This document shows, piece after piece, positions 46,527 to 58,017 of a DNA stretch of 64,000 nt. The DNA is from Diatrype stigma (taxonomy: Eukaryota; Ascomycota; Sordariomycetes; Xylariales; Diatrypaceae). The notes beneath the pieces were generated by a model, which saw nothing but the letters and a program-made list of their open reading frames with translations, was not told the DNA's origin and did not search any database. Every line of letters starts with the position of its first letter. Within the stretch, counting starts at the first letter, position 1. The stretch lies in the NCBI GenBank assembly GCA_022225965.2, contig JAKJXP020000011.1:186001-250000 (forward strand). The letters are read 5' to 3'. A program made the translations under genes and the position numbers.

Positions 46527-48491
46527 AGGGACCGTAGCCCTTTTTAATCCTCTCTGTTCCTCTACGACCTCAGGACGGAGAAAACTTGGTCTCGACGCAA
46601 CATATGATAGCCGGCATGGATATGTATGTATGTATGTACTCTACAGGGGAAAACGGAGACAAAAACTGCAGCATAGTCGCGCTTTTCTAGTTCGCGTGGG
46701 AATCGCAAAAGCATCACAACACACACTCGTGGGGGTGAAAAACCACACCTCGGATTTGCACCGGTGGGAGTTATTAGGAGGGGCCACATCCTTCGGAAAC
46801 CGTCTACGATGATCTGGGTTCATGATTTTGCCGTCATAAGAAAAACAAGATTCTTCCAGCAAACCAGCCGTGTTTAGTGTGTGTGTGTTGTGTGTATGTG
46901 TGCGTGATCGTGATGCAAGTCTCTATCAACAAGGTGTGCTCCGGCTGTTGCAGTTTCCCCGTCTGCAAACACGCTCTCGACCATGGTGCCATGGGAACCA
47001 GGGTTATCCAGGGCCTTTGTAGTCGAAGATCCGAGTAAGGTAGTGGTCCAAGATAGACTGCAGACTGTTATTAATTAGACCTCACGGCATGCCACTGGTC
47101 GAAGTCGTTCTGGCGCTCTTGCCCACGACCTAGACCAAATTATATTCTCCCGTCCACTAGAAATACATTTATCCTCTGCAGTCACTCTACTGTCACCCAC
47201 TCCTGTACGTGCTATGTAGGGGATATTGCGGCTACGTATATAGAACGTAACGCCGAGGACGGAACTCGGATCGGTCTGTCGGACCCTGCAGCGTGGAGAT
47301 CCCTTACACCTATAGGCCGACGGGTATATTGAAGATACTTCCATGGTAGGAGGTAGTATGGACTTCTTATGGTGGTGATAGTACCTACCTACCAAGGCCA
47401 GCTAGTCAGTTTCTGAATTCTGGAAGGTCAACTGAGTGGTCCAGCGCCAATGGGCTCCAACTCCAACTCCGGCAGCCCCGTCCCGGGTTTATCGAAGCGG
47501 GGAGGACCGGGGACCCTCTTTAAATAGCATGACCCTGAACAATCGGTGAAGGAAGAAAAGCCTTTTTCCTTCGTGCTGGAAGAGAAACGGTTTCCCACTG
47601 CGAGGTTGCCTACCTCATCGTGCATACAACCATATGCAAGTAGATCGTGACCGATAGCTGTAGGTACCTACCTACCTTACCCATCCATACCTAAGTACGT
47701 ACAACACCAGTGGACGTAAACTGATTGTCCAGAAGCCGATGTTTTCCACCACCGTGGGACCATGGTGTGGAAATGACATACGTATAGCTTCCATGGAGAA
47801 TGATTACAGCTCTTATGTTAATCGCCAGATAGGATATACCGAAGGGGATATGTACCTTTTTGTAATAAAGCTGCGGTTGGTCCTTAACATACAACTTGGT
47901 TCGATGCAATATTACAAGAGAGACCCTGTGAGAACAGCCCGATGGATTGATTTCCCGAGTTTAATATCCCTGGCCTCAAGAGCTCATACCCAGACACCTC
48001 GAGGTACCCCTTGTCGCAATATAAAACCCGGCGGGTCTATCTCTATCTATCTATCCGACCATCTGGTGCTCTTGAAAGCTAGGCTTACCATGTGCAAACG
48101 ATGCGATGCTACCTTGTATCCCACGCCATGTCGTGGCATGCCGCGCCGCACCGGGACAAGCCATTCGATAAATGGGTGATGTCACGCTATTCAAATCTTC
48201 TTCAGGGGAGCTTAGCAGGTCAGCGACGTGATGCTCGGCGCTGAAGCTTAGTTCAGGTAAAGGTTTCACTCAAACATGAAGAAGGAGATTAGAACCGGGG
48301 GTTTCTTATGATAATGTGGAATGGATACCTACCTAACCTCATCTATTTCAATTACCCGATTCCGGCACCCCCATCCCGTCCGTACTTCCGTATCCGACGC
48401 GGGATGAGGGAAATTATTATTTGTTCACATCTCCTAACTACGGTATACGACGTGACCAATTGTAAGAGGTACTTGGCACCTAAGCCAAGAG

Positions 48492-48567
48492 CCCCGCGGT
48501 TTTCCTCAACTCAACAGAATTTGGGTCAAGCGTTAACCGATAGCAATTTACTCAGCAAACCGCGGGG
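48492..48567. repeat. Inverted repeat, 11-bp perfect arms
   Basis: CCCCGCGGTTT (48492-48502) and AAACCGCGGGG (48557-48567) are perfect reverse complements separated by 54 bases. CCTCAAC after the left arm and GTTGAGG after the right arm are also complementary to each other. Function unknown. Confidence 0.7.
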
Positions 48568-50039
48568 TTGAGGCGATATTATGCAGGTGCAGCAGGTGCT
48601 GTGATTACGGGCAACATGATTGCATACCTAGTAAGGACCTGCCAAGCTGATCTCACGTAGGTATTCATCTAAATTCTGGGCACTTTAATGGTAGGTACCT
48701 ATATCCATATAGGCAACTTTGCCTGCGTGTGTAATGTGACGTGAAGATGGGCGCGTCGCACAGCAGGGTCTTCTCAGCACATATAGGGAGTTGATTACCC
48801 CTTTCGTTGATATAAGCATCAAACCTACCAATTCACAGAGGTTATTACCCAAGTCAGTTATCTGCCTTGCCGCTTACACACACATACGCAGAACGATATT
48901 ATCTGTCAGCCAGTTCCAGAAAACCCGAACTGAGACAACAGGGGTTTGGGTATTGTAGCTACCATGTTGGTCTGTCTGGCTGCAGTCAACTCAGGGGAGC
49001 GTATCCGTAGGTCATCTGCCCACATTTATGACAACTTCCAGCTAACCTCCACAACCTGGGGAACAAGACTAAGGCAAACTGTTCACTGGTAGTGGTAAGA
49101 CTGTTGATGTACAGTTATACCTTGCATACCATAGTGATATTGGGTGAGATTTTCCCGTGGAGCTGCTCCAGTTGTCAGATTCATTGCAGTCCAGTTGTCC
49201 ATCGAGGCTTGACTTGATACAGTTGCAAAGGGTTGTGATCATGCCTGTGAAATCTGCAAAGTGAACGCATTCATTCCTGTCTCGGTCCCTCTACTTCGTA
49301 GGTGGACTGTCAGACTGTACATAATACATACAAGCCCAAGCCCTGGACCCCACCACATACCATTCCCAGCGCAACCTATGCCCGAGCAGGCTAGCTGGGC
49401 TGGGCTGGGCTGGGTTGACCGGCAGGCAAGGGCCCTAGGTTCAGTAGCCCCGTCGGTCGGTCCCACAGCGGGGGAGCCGAATCGAGCTCGCAAGTCCCAA
49501 TCGCGCCCGCCCAATTGCGTATGCCCCTGCACTTGCCCCTCTGCCCCTCCACCCCTCCCCCCTCCCTCCGACCCAGCAGCGCGATGGAAAGCTCGCGAAT
49601 GCTCTCTTCCAATTCCAAAGGAAAGAAAGAAGAACAAAAGTGGGATCAGAGGAATGCAATGGCATGGGCAACTTCGGTATTTTTCTGGAGCTTCTGGGGT
49701 CTTGGAGCGTCTCCTATTGGAAAGAGGGTCGAGGTGCTGGGGACAAACCAGCTAAAGAGGCAATGCAATGTATCGTTCCCCTCCCCCTCCACGCTTTCAT
49801 ATGCGGATACAGTACACACACATACATGGGCTTGCATGATATGGATGGCTTGCTGAAGTTCCATTGCTTGCTTGCTTGCTGTGTTGTGTTGTGCTGTGGG
49901 AAACGCGGGCGTGGGTGGGCTTGGACTTGGATGCCAGGATGCCAGGGTGGCTGGCTGACAGACTGAATGACTGACTGGCAGAATTTTAGCTCTCCTGTCT
50001 CGGTCTCCCCCTCGCTCACTCGTATCTTTGAACTTCGTG

Positions 50040-50047
50040 TATAAATA
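50040..50047 (+). promoter_or_regulatory. TATA box of the polyol dehydrogenase gene
   Basis: TATAAATA lies about 150 bases before the start at 50199. The leader between them is CT-rich (CCTGCCTGC, GCTCCCCCTCC), as in many well expressed fungal genes. Confidence 0.6.
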
Positions 50048-50198
50048 GCTCAAGCTCTCCAGCCTGCCTGCTTTTGTCTTAGACTTCCCGTATTTTGCTC
50101 TTCATTCACACCTTGCTCCCCCTCCTATCCAGCGCTTGTTCTCTTGCAGATTCGTAGTCAATTATCATCATCCTAATATCAAATAAACTTCAGTCACA

Positions 50199-51875
50199 AT
50201 GCCTTACGTTGAGAACCTACCAAAGTCCATGAAGGCTCTCAGGTACGACCTACCTCTGTCCTCTTAAACCTTCGCCCACTTGGGAGCTGTTGCCATCATG
50301 TTCCCAAATGACATCCCCGAGTGCTCACGAAGGCGCGTCGAGTTGTTCTAACTGACAACGTTGTGAACGTATAGATATGAGAAGCCAGAGGTTTGGGGCA
50401 TCGTCGAAGTTCCTCTGCCCACCCTCAGACCTGGTGACGTCCTTATCAAGGTCAAGGCAAGTCACCCCATGAGACACCGTCGCCTGTAGTCCGATTATAT
50501 AATAACATAGGGGTATCTGGATATAGTCTTGCGGTGTCTGTGGTACCGATCTGCATATCCACGAGGGAGAGTTCATTGCCGAGTTCCCCCTGATTCCCGG
50601 CCACGAGACGACTGGTGTTGTTGTTGGTAAGGCAAAGCCCCTCATCCAGCTATAGATAGCTCTATCATCTTTGTAGATATCCGCATCCAGTATAGCTAAC
50701 GTGGGCTATTAGGCTTTGCCGACGATGTCAAGGGCTTCGAGATCGGCGACCGTGTAACTGCTGACAACTCGGAGCTTTGCGGCCACTGGTATGTTATAGC
50801 TAGCTTCCCACTAACAAGCCGATGGATATCGTGACTGACTCGCGCTTGTCACTAGCTTCTACTGCCGAAAAGGCCAGGAGCTTCTCTGTGAGAACTTCAA
50901 GGCCCATGGTGTCTTGGGTCTCGATGGTGGTTTCGCCGAATACGTAGGCATACCCTTTCCCCCTCCTTCTTTGAGGTGTTTGTATGGCGACCGGCCACTA
51001 ACGCGACGCTGCTGCAGTGCTCGTACACCCAGGGCCGTCTCTTCAAGATCAAGAACATTAGCGACGTCGATGCCACCCTCATCGAGCCGGCCTCGTGCGC
51101 CATGCACGGTCTGGAGAAGATCGCTCCCAAGGCTGGTTCCCACGCCCTCCTGATCGGTGCCGGCCCCACCGGTCTCATGATGGCCCAATTCCTGTATGAA
51201 CAATAGCCCATCACCGCTCATGGGGCGTAATTGATGACTGACCAATTTCAACAGACGACACAGCGGTGTTTCGCAATTGACCATTGCGGCGCCGGAGGGT
51301 GCGAAGATGGACTTGGCCAAGAGCCTCGACGCCGCCGACTTTTATGTGCCTCTTTCGCGAGCCAACTCCACCCCCCAGTGGGAACAGATCAAGAAGGATA
51401 ACCCGTACGGTTTCGACATCGGTACGTTGTAACAGATCGTTCCCTCGAAAGAGCCTCCGTGCTAACGATTCGTGCGTAGTTGTCGAGGCTAGCGGTAGCG
51501 CCAAGGTGCTCGAGGATGCTATCAACTATGTCCGCCGAGGTGGCAAGCTCGTCTGCTACGGCGTCTACCCCAACTCAGCCCGCGTCTCCTGGCCACCAGC
51601 TAAGATCTTCGGTGATGGTAAGTGCAGTGCCCCGACCGTTGACGTTTTCGGCATGGAGTAGGTCAATTGGCTGACTGACAACTTTCACAGAAATCACTAT
51701 CATTGGCTCCTTCTCCGAGACATACATGTTCCCGTCCACGGTCGACTACCTCGACAGCGGCAAGATCAAGACCAAGGGCATTGTCAACAAGACCTTCAAG
51801 CTAGAGCAGTGGGGCGAGGCCCTCGAGAGCATCCGGAACAAGAGCGCCATTAAGGCTGCCATCATCTTCGACTAG
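50199..51875 (+). CDS. Zinc MDR dehydrogenase, D-arabinitol/polyol type
   Basis: Nine exons (50199-50242, 50375-50456, 50527-50626, 50713-50788, 50856-50943, 51018-51193, 51255-51421, 51480-51617, 51691-51875) give 351 aa. The second intron uses a GC donor (AAG|GCAAGT). The catalytic zinc set is Cys47 in C-G-V-C-G-T-D, then H68-E69 in P-G-H-E-T. The structural zinc lobe has Cys98, 101, 104 and 112 (C-G-H-C-F-Y-C...L-L-C). G-A-G-P-T-G-L (177-183) begins the Rossmann fold. The sequence closely recalls fungal D-arabinitol dehydrogenases (ArbD/ARD1 group), which interconvert D-arabinitol and D-xylulose or D-ribulose with NAD(P). The substrate is by resemblance; other polyols or alcohols are possible. 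Strong GC codon bias suggests good expression. Confidence 0.92.
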
Positions 51876-54291
51876 AAGAAGATTTCCGCTGCCGCCATGA
51901 CCATGACCATCACCACCACCAATAAAAGACGCCGTGTAGACATCCATACCCCCCGAAGCCGGGGGTAGTAAAACTCTAGAGAAAATAGAGAAAAGAAAAA
52001 TATCATGAGCGGACGGGGCTGGCTACTCACACTGGTGATATAGACGGGGCCTCAAGAAGACATGACACATATACATATGATATATAGACAGTGATGGTGG
52101 CATCTTGGATAGGTATGATCGCTCACTTGTAGCACAAAATGAATGAAAAAAATGTTCACCCACTTTCGGATATATTTCACTCGTCGGATGTAGGCCCTCC
52201 AGCTACACATAAGTAATCACTTGATTACCCGAGGAGTAGGGATCCAGGCATAGTTGTTGCCCTTGGGCGACCAAACGACCAATGAATCCTATAAGAATCC
52301 AAGAAGAGGGGGAAATGAAAGCATATAGGTACTTTAGTCGGCAAGCCAGGAACATAGATGCGCGTTTGGGTCGTTGAATAGCCGCACACGTAGCTCCAGC
52401 CGACATGAACTACCAGAAAATACATGAAACGGAGCATATAGGAAATGATCGATTGCGATAAAAAACAAACTAGGTCCGGGTTCGACTTGATTTATATGTT
52501 CACAGGACCAGCGAGCCGCCCCGCGCAGAACAGAGCAGAGCAGAGCACGTACGTATGACCTTGATGGCCATCTGGGCCGCCGCCATCGAATCTAGGCCAC
52601 AATTGCGTAAGATGTAACGCTATGAGGGGTCAAATTAGGGGCCTAAGGTCTAAGTAATTAATAATAATTAACCTAACCCAACTCACCCAATCCACACACC
52701 CCTGACTTCACACCTCGCAGCTTCCATGTATTACCGAAAACTAGGTATGTAGAAAAATACGTCGGGTATGTGTGTGTTGCGTTGCATCACATCAGTCAGT
52801 CAGTGATGCCTCGCTTCGTAGGGTCGGCCAAATAGTTGTCAAGTCTGTGGGGTTGCCTACTAACTATCAGCTAAGCTAAGCTAGTAAAGCAGGTGGATAG
52901 CTCCCGAGGAAGTCATTTGTAGATCAGTCGGGTTAGAAAGATGATTCTATCAGGAGTATACCCTGAGTGCGATGACGTAGGGGATGGAGTGCCCTGATAA
53001 AAGCATTCACGGGCTACCCCTATTCGTTATCGCGGAGTGTCAACCCAAGAACGAGAGAACTAAGACGTATACCAAAACTTCCGGGCAAGCCAACGCTAGA
53101 TTGTCGATGGCTACTCCATAAGTCATCAACTAACTACGTTCAAAGAAGCCTCGTAGACCTCGACATTGGTTCCTATGAAGAAGTCTTGGAAAAAAGGAAC
53201 AGGCATGGAACCTTCAGACGAAATCATATTGAGCGAAATTTTTAGTCCCCTGATCGAGTTACCGTTCCTTGACTCTTGCTATGTAACCACCTTGTTCTTA
53301 CTGTTTCACCATTCCGTGCTATCTCATCATTCATCCCCGGAATCCAGCATTGCTACTGCTGCTTCAACTTACACGTAGCCTGGTATTGTTCTGCAAGTAC
53401 ATGGCTGCATTGTCTCGAGCCCTGACTGCCTCCTGCTCCCAGTGCCAGAAGACCCGGTCGTATCTACCAGACTCTCTAAGTCCTAATCCAAACCCCAAGC
53501 TTATCTAGAAGCAAGATTAGCAGACAAAGCTATATACTTTCAAACTCCTGCCTGCTTAATCGCGAGACATGGCGTAGCCAAGAGTACACATAGTCAGGTC
53601 CCCTATCCCCTGCGTCCTTACGCCAGGTGTGTATGAGCTGTAGTACGATAGGGACGCGCATCTGCTTGTACTTAGACTGTCCATCTAGCAAATATATAAA
53701 GGGAGGGGAGAGGGGGGGGGGGGGGACCTCGAAGAGATGTGATTAACTTACCTAGCTCATACTAACATGGGAACGGAAGGCAATAATTGAATAATGTGAG
53801 CTCTCATATCCGAAGACAATCAGAACAGTTCATCGAATCTAAGCCGTAGAAATACAAACAAGCACAGAACCAACATTTCTAAACACATTGTACCAACAGT
53901 AGAACACTGGCCAATGATTAGTTAGGAGTATCATTAAAGCCCCAAGGTCCTGATACTGATCTGTATCATGCGTATGATGTTGCTATAGAGAAATAAATAA
54001 GCAATTAGAAGAAACGCCAGAACGATGCTATGGTGGATCCTAGACACAACACCAGGCTCATTAAACAAATGCAGCTCTCCTTTCAACACGTGATAGTCCG
54101 ACCACCCGACCGACCATCTTTCCGCCTTTACTCCCACCTTCTACCTCACACCTTCCCCCTTCCATCCACGTTCCCCCTCTCTTCATTTCGTGGCCGTATC
54201 ACTTCTTTCCATTTGCATTTCGCCTTCATCCATGTACCCTCCATCGGCCTCATCCAACGCATCCAACGTATCATCCAACAACACACCCCCT
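51876..54291. other. Intergenic region between convergent genes
   Basis: About 2.4 kb, no supported gene. AT-rich strings with ATATAT at 52060-52090, AGAGC repeats near 52530, and a 14-base G run at 53712-53725. The last part is the 3' flank of the HECT gene. Confidence 0.5.
53712..53725 (+). repeat. Homopolymer run of 14 G
   Basis: Uninterrupted G tract preceded by a purine-only stretch (GGGAGGGGAGA). Length is likely to vary and is error-prone in sequencing. Confidence 0.9.
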
Positions 54292-57200
54292 CTACCGCAA
54301 CCCAAAACCCTCGCTCTCATGCACCGCGCGCCAGAGCGATGACTCGAGCCTCTCGCGGGAGCGGCAGCGGTATAGGGACAGTTGGTTGAAGCAGGTGCGG
54401 GCGGTGGGGAAGCGCCCCTCGTCGGGGCCGAGGCAGTTAACGCGGATGACAAGCGAGGCGGCGCCCGTGGCGGGGATGCGGTCGCTGCCCGTGATGAAGG
54501 ACAGCAGGCGGCGCTGGTCCTGGGGGGTGGCGCGCTCGAACGTGGCCCAGAACCAGCGGAGGGTTGGTTCTCCCTCGGGGTTGAAGGGGGCGGGCTTGCT
54601 GTGGCTGCCGCTGTTAGCGGGCTGCTGCTGCTGCTGGGCAGGCCAGTTGGTGTACTCCGTCGAGCCCTTGATGGAGAGTATGTCTAGCGGCTCGTCCGAG
54701 CCCCGGACGAGGAGCTCGATCTCTTCGGGCCGGAATAGCGACAGCGCGTTGCCTCCGCAGACAGTGAAGAACCCGCGCTTGAACGGCTCGAACTGGCGGG
54801 CGACCGAGCTGTCGAGCAGGTATCGCACGTACAGGTCGACATACTCCCGCCGGTTGGAGTTCGTGACCATCCTGCTTTCGCCACCGGGTAGGAGGGGGAC
54901 CTTAACCCTCGCTCCGTACTTCTCCACTTCGATGAGAAAATCTAGGCAGAATGTGGCTTGAACATCGCCTTCGTATTCTAGGAGCTGCCGAAGACCGCGG
55001 GCGAGAGCAGGCCGATACTCGGCTAGGTCGTCTAGAGTGTAGTTCATCGTAGGGCGGGGATGTGCTGCGGCGCCGACTGCTGGAACAGGTGCCGACGCAA
55101 GCAGCTTCCGAAACGCGAAGGGCGGAAGTGCAACATCCAGGATTGTGGAATTGTAGATGGCTAGACCAAGGACCACCCCGACTAGGAAGAATTGGTCGGA
55201 TGTTTCGAAGGAGTTCGAGTTAAAATAACAGAATTGCGAATCTTCGTCATAAGCGAAGAGGCCTAGGACTGTCAGTTGCGCATGCACTCTGGGACAAGCA
55301 TTCGAGCTGGACTCACCATGATCAGGATTGAAGACCTCCCTCACCAGCAGTAGGAACCATTCCTTCCGAAGACCTCCAGCATCAACACCTTCCTCGCCTT
55401 GAAACTCGATTCGCAAAGCCTTTTTGATATCCTCGCTACCGCTACCAACGACTTCACTAACTTGTTTGAGGCTGTCGTCTACAAGGCACTCACGCCGAAT
55501 ATGAAGAACTAGATGCTGAGTATACATCCTGTGGTTTAAGATGCTATCGAAGAAAGCATCCCGGGCCTTGCCCCTCATCTGTCGCTTTGCGTCGTGCTCG
55601 AGAATTTGGATCTTGGCCCAGATACTGAGGAAGAAGGGATATTGACAGAAGGCAAACTTCGATGTTTTGGACTCCCACATTTCGAAGTCGTCTTTGAAAT
55701 CCAAGTAGTCGACTAGAGTGTTGTAGAAGTCGCTCGTCGCCAGGAGATGACCGTGGTTGCGCCCATCGAAACCATCATTACGTCGAACATGCGTCAGGTT
55801 GTTCGCAGCGAATACCAGAGCCATGACCTTGGCACCGGTTTTGATTTGCCAATCGTCGATGTAAGCTGATCGTTTTGGTTCAGCAGGCTGCTTGTCTTTC
55901 TTGTTTGACTTCCCTGTTGCCAAAGCGGCATGCAGACTTGCAGGGGTGTTCGCCGAGCGGGCGTTGGGCATTTCTGGGACCAGGCCACCCGTCATGTCGA
56001 CCTTGGCCTCAACCGTCTTCTCGCTCACTCGGGTCAACCTATAGGTAACGAAATTGGCCACAAGGTCCTTTATCTGAAGGAACATGTACTCTGGAAGTTT
56101 GGATAGCCAAACAATCAAGTACTGGTGGCATTGCTCTGAAGAGTTAGAAAGAAGACCAAGGATCCTTTTGATAATGCCCGAGTGTCGGCCGGGGATGCTT
56201 TTCGCTTGACGTTCGGATTCGGGATCCCTAGCGGCAGCCTTTCCTTTGCCGAGATGCTGGAACCGACCGGCGTGGCTCGTGGATCCCGGTGTGAGAAGCG
56301 GGTTAGCCAGTAGTATTAGTAGGAACCGCACATCTTGAGGCTCTGCCATTGGCCTTCCCGGTCGCTTTAGGAGCACTTCTGTGCACTTCAGCAACGCCCG
56401 TTGCAAGTGTTCCTGGGCACTCAAAAGCAGCGTCTCGAATTGGCGGAGTGCAGCATCAGGTACCCTGGTGGAAGATTCGAGCCGCACCATTTCTTCATAA
56501 GCATCATGCCACGATTCCGCCGAATTCATGACCATATGGTACCACTCCGTAACTTGGCCCCAGTCAATCCGTGGAGACCTGGGATTCACAATCGATGGAT
56601 GATCGTCCCTCCTTCGTGAAGGAACTCTAGTAGGTGCAGGTGCCTCTTCTCGGCCACCAGTCCACCAGGCTCCGTTTTCCGCAAAATCACCTACGAGCAG
56701 AAGTTTAGGGTCCAGCTCGGAAAGCGGTGCATCATCCGGTACCGCACGTCGCTGTTGTCTCGTCTCCGGTGTCCGCTTTCTCGCTGCTTCGGGAGGGTGC
56801 CTCGAGCTGACACTGAGGCGTCGAGTAACGAAGGAATTGTTGATACATGAATGCGAAGTGAAACAGTGTACTAGGTAATCTTCAACGTCCTTGAATATTT
56901 TCTTAGGGTCTAGCTCTGCCGCAGAAGGGTTTGCAGCCGTGTTATCTTGATTTATTGTCAGCGTAGGGGGAAACGTCGAACTTCGTGCCTCAGGGAAGGA
57001 TGCTGAATATGATCGCAGCTCAGATGGAGATGGCTCTCCTTTCAAGGGGTTGGGTTCGAGAGATAGGTCGGCAAAGTCATCGAGGACGTCATTATCGACA
57101 GGACTGGACTTGAAGGGTTCCTTGGATGTTGAGCCACTGGGTCCTTGGATTGGCTGGCTGGGTGTTGAGTAGTCGTTGGTTTGCCGCGTTAACGTACGGT

Positions 57201-58017
57201 CTGGATAAGGTACAGGTGGAGACCGACCACGATCCGTGTGCGAAGAAACTAGACGCGACAATGAGGAACGTATGCTCTGCTTGACCAGGGCTCTCGTCTT
57301 CTCCAGTGATAACGAGTGTGCTAGATCCGTTAGTCCTTCTAGGGTCTCTACAAGCTATGGAGGCAGGGCGAACGTACGAGCTTTGCCATCTGGCCGTGAT
57401 GGACTGGAGGCACTATCATGAAGGTGGCGAGGCTCCATCGCTGCTTGCCGGGCCCCATTATGTGGTGGATCGGGGGGTAAAGGCTTCAGATCGTTTATTG
57501 TTAAGCATATGGTGCACCTAAATACTAGGATCCCCTTCGGCCACCGCACTAAGCTAGAGCATGTCATACAATTGCCCGTATTGAAATCCATGGGCCCACG
57601 AGAGTCCCTCCTGGGCATCACTGGTTGGGCGCGTGGGTGTGACTGGGGTTGACGCCTGTAATCGTCTTCCAGCCCGGGCAAGTCTTCATTGCGCGGACGG
57701 TCCGAATTGTCAGCCGCCTTCTTCTTCTTGCTGGAGAACAGAGAAGGGAATGGATGGCTCATTGAACGCGAATGTTGTGAAGGTCGCTTAGATGCTGGAG
57801 CTGGGATTATGATGTCGTCGTCATCGGAACTCGAGTCGGCATTGACGGGATAGTTGTTCAAGATGCCTCTGCCACTGCCAGGTAGCCTCGTGGTGTTGTG
57901 ACTGGGCCGACGCGAAGGGGCGCTTGATGAGTGATCTCGAGTCGTGAACTGGGCGCCGTATTGACTGGTGGTGCTCGTAGGGGGTGGAGGGGGTGGCCGG
58001 GTCGGTCTGGATGCCAT
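54292..58017 (-). CDS. HECT-type E3 ubiquitin ligase, HUL4-like
   Basis: Three exons on the minus strand, 57378-58017, 55317-57320 and 54292-55262, give 1204 aa. Introns are 57 nt (branch site ACTAAC before GATCTAG) and 54 nt. The start at 58017 (M-A-S-R-P-T) fits better than the longer frame beginning at 58194. Residues 150-171 carry C-M-T-C and C-T-I-C, an LSD1-like zinc ribbon. The C-terminal ~360 residues are the HECT domain, with E-G-V-D-A-G-G-L-R-K-E-W, L-G-L-A-I-Y-N and the catalytic Cys1172 in T-A-R-T-C-F-N-Q-L, ending in E-G-F-G-L-R. Zinc ribbon plus long helical middle plus HECT matches the Hul4 group, whose yeast member acts in nuclear protein and RNA quality control. Transfers ubiquitin through a thioester on the Cys. 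Confidence 0.93.

Larger units (their letters stand above)
46527..50198. other. Longest gene-free stretch in the window (3.7 kb)
   Basis: No supported gene. Contents seen: TG-rich sequence at 46870-46910, several TACCTACC motifs (47385, 47665, 48325), an 11-bp perfect inverted repeat at 48492-48567, GCTGGGCTGGGCTGGG at 49395-49415, and the TATA-bearing promoter of the next gene. Open frames of 100-165 codons near 49240-50050 overlap on both strands and look like chance frames in C-rich DNA. Confidence 0.45.

Noticed and set aside
47739..48179. 146-codon open frame
   Set aside because: No motif, no codon bias like the neighbours, and single-frame chance is likely in 3.7 kb of gene-free DNA.
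49240..50053. Overlapping 75-164 codon frames on both strands before the polyol dehydrogenase
   Set aside because: They occur in C-rich simple sequence on both strands at once and show no family feature.
57348..57377. 30-nt intron in the HECT gene using the CTTGTAG acceptor
   Set aside because: Too short for fungal splicing; the GATCTAG acceptor downstream gives 57 nt with a good ACTAAC branch site and keeps frame.
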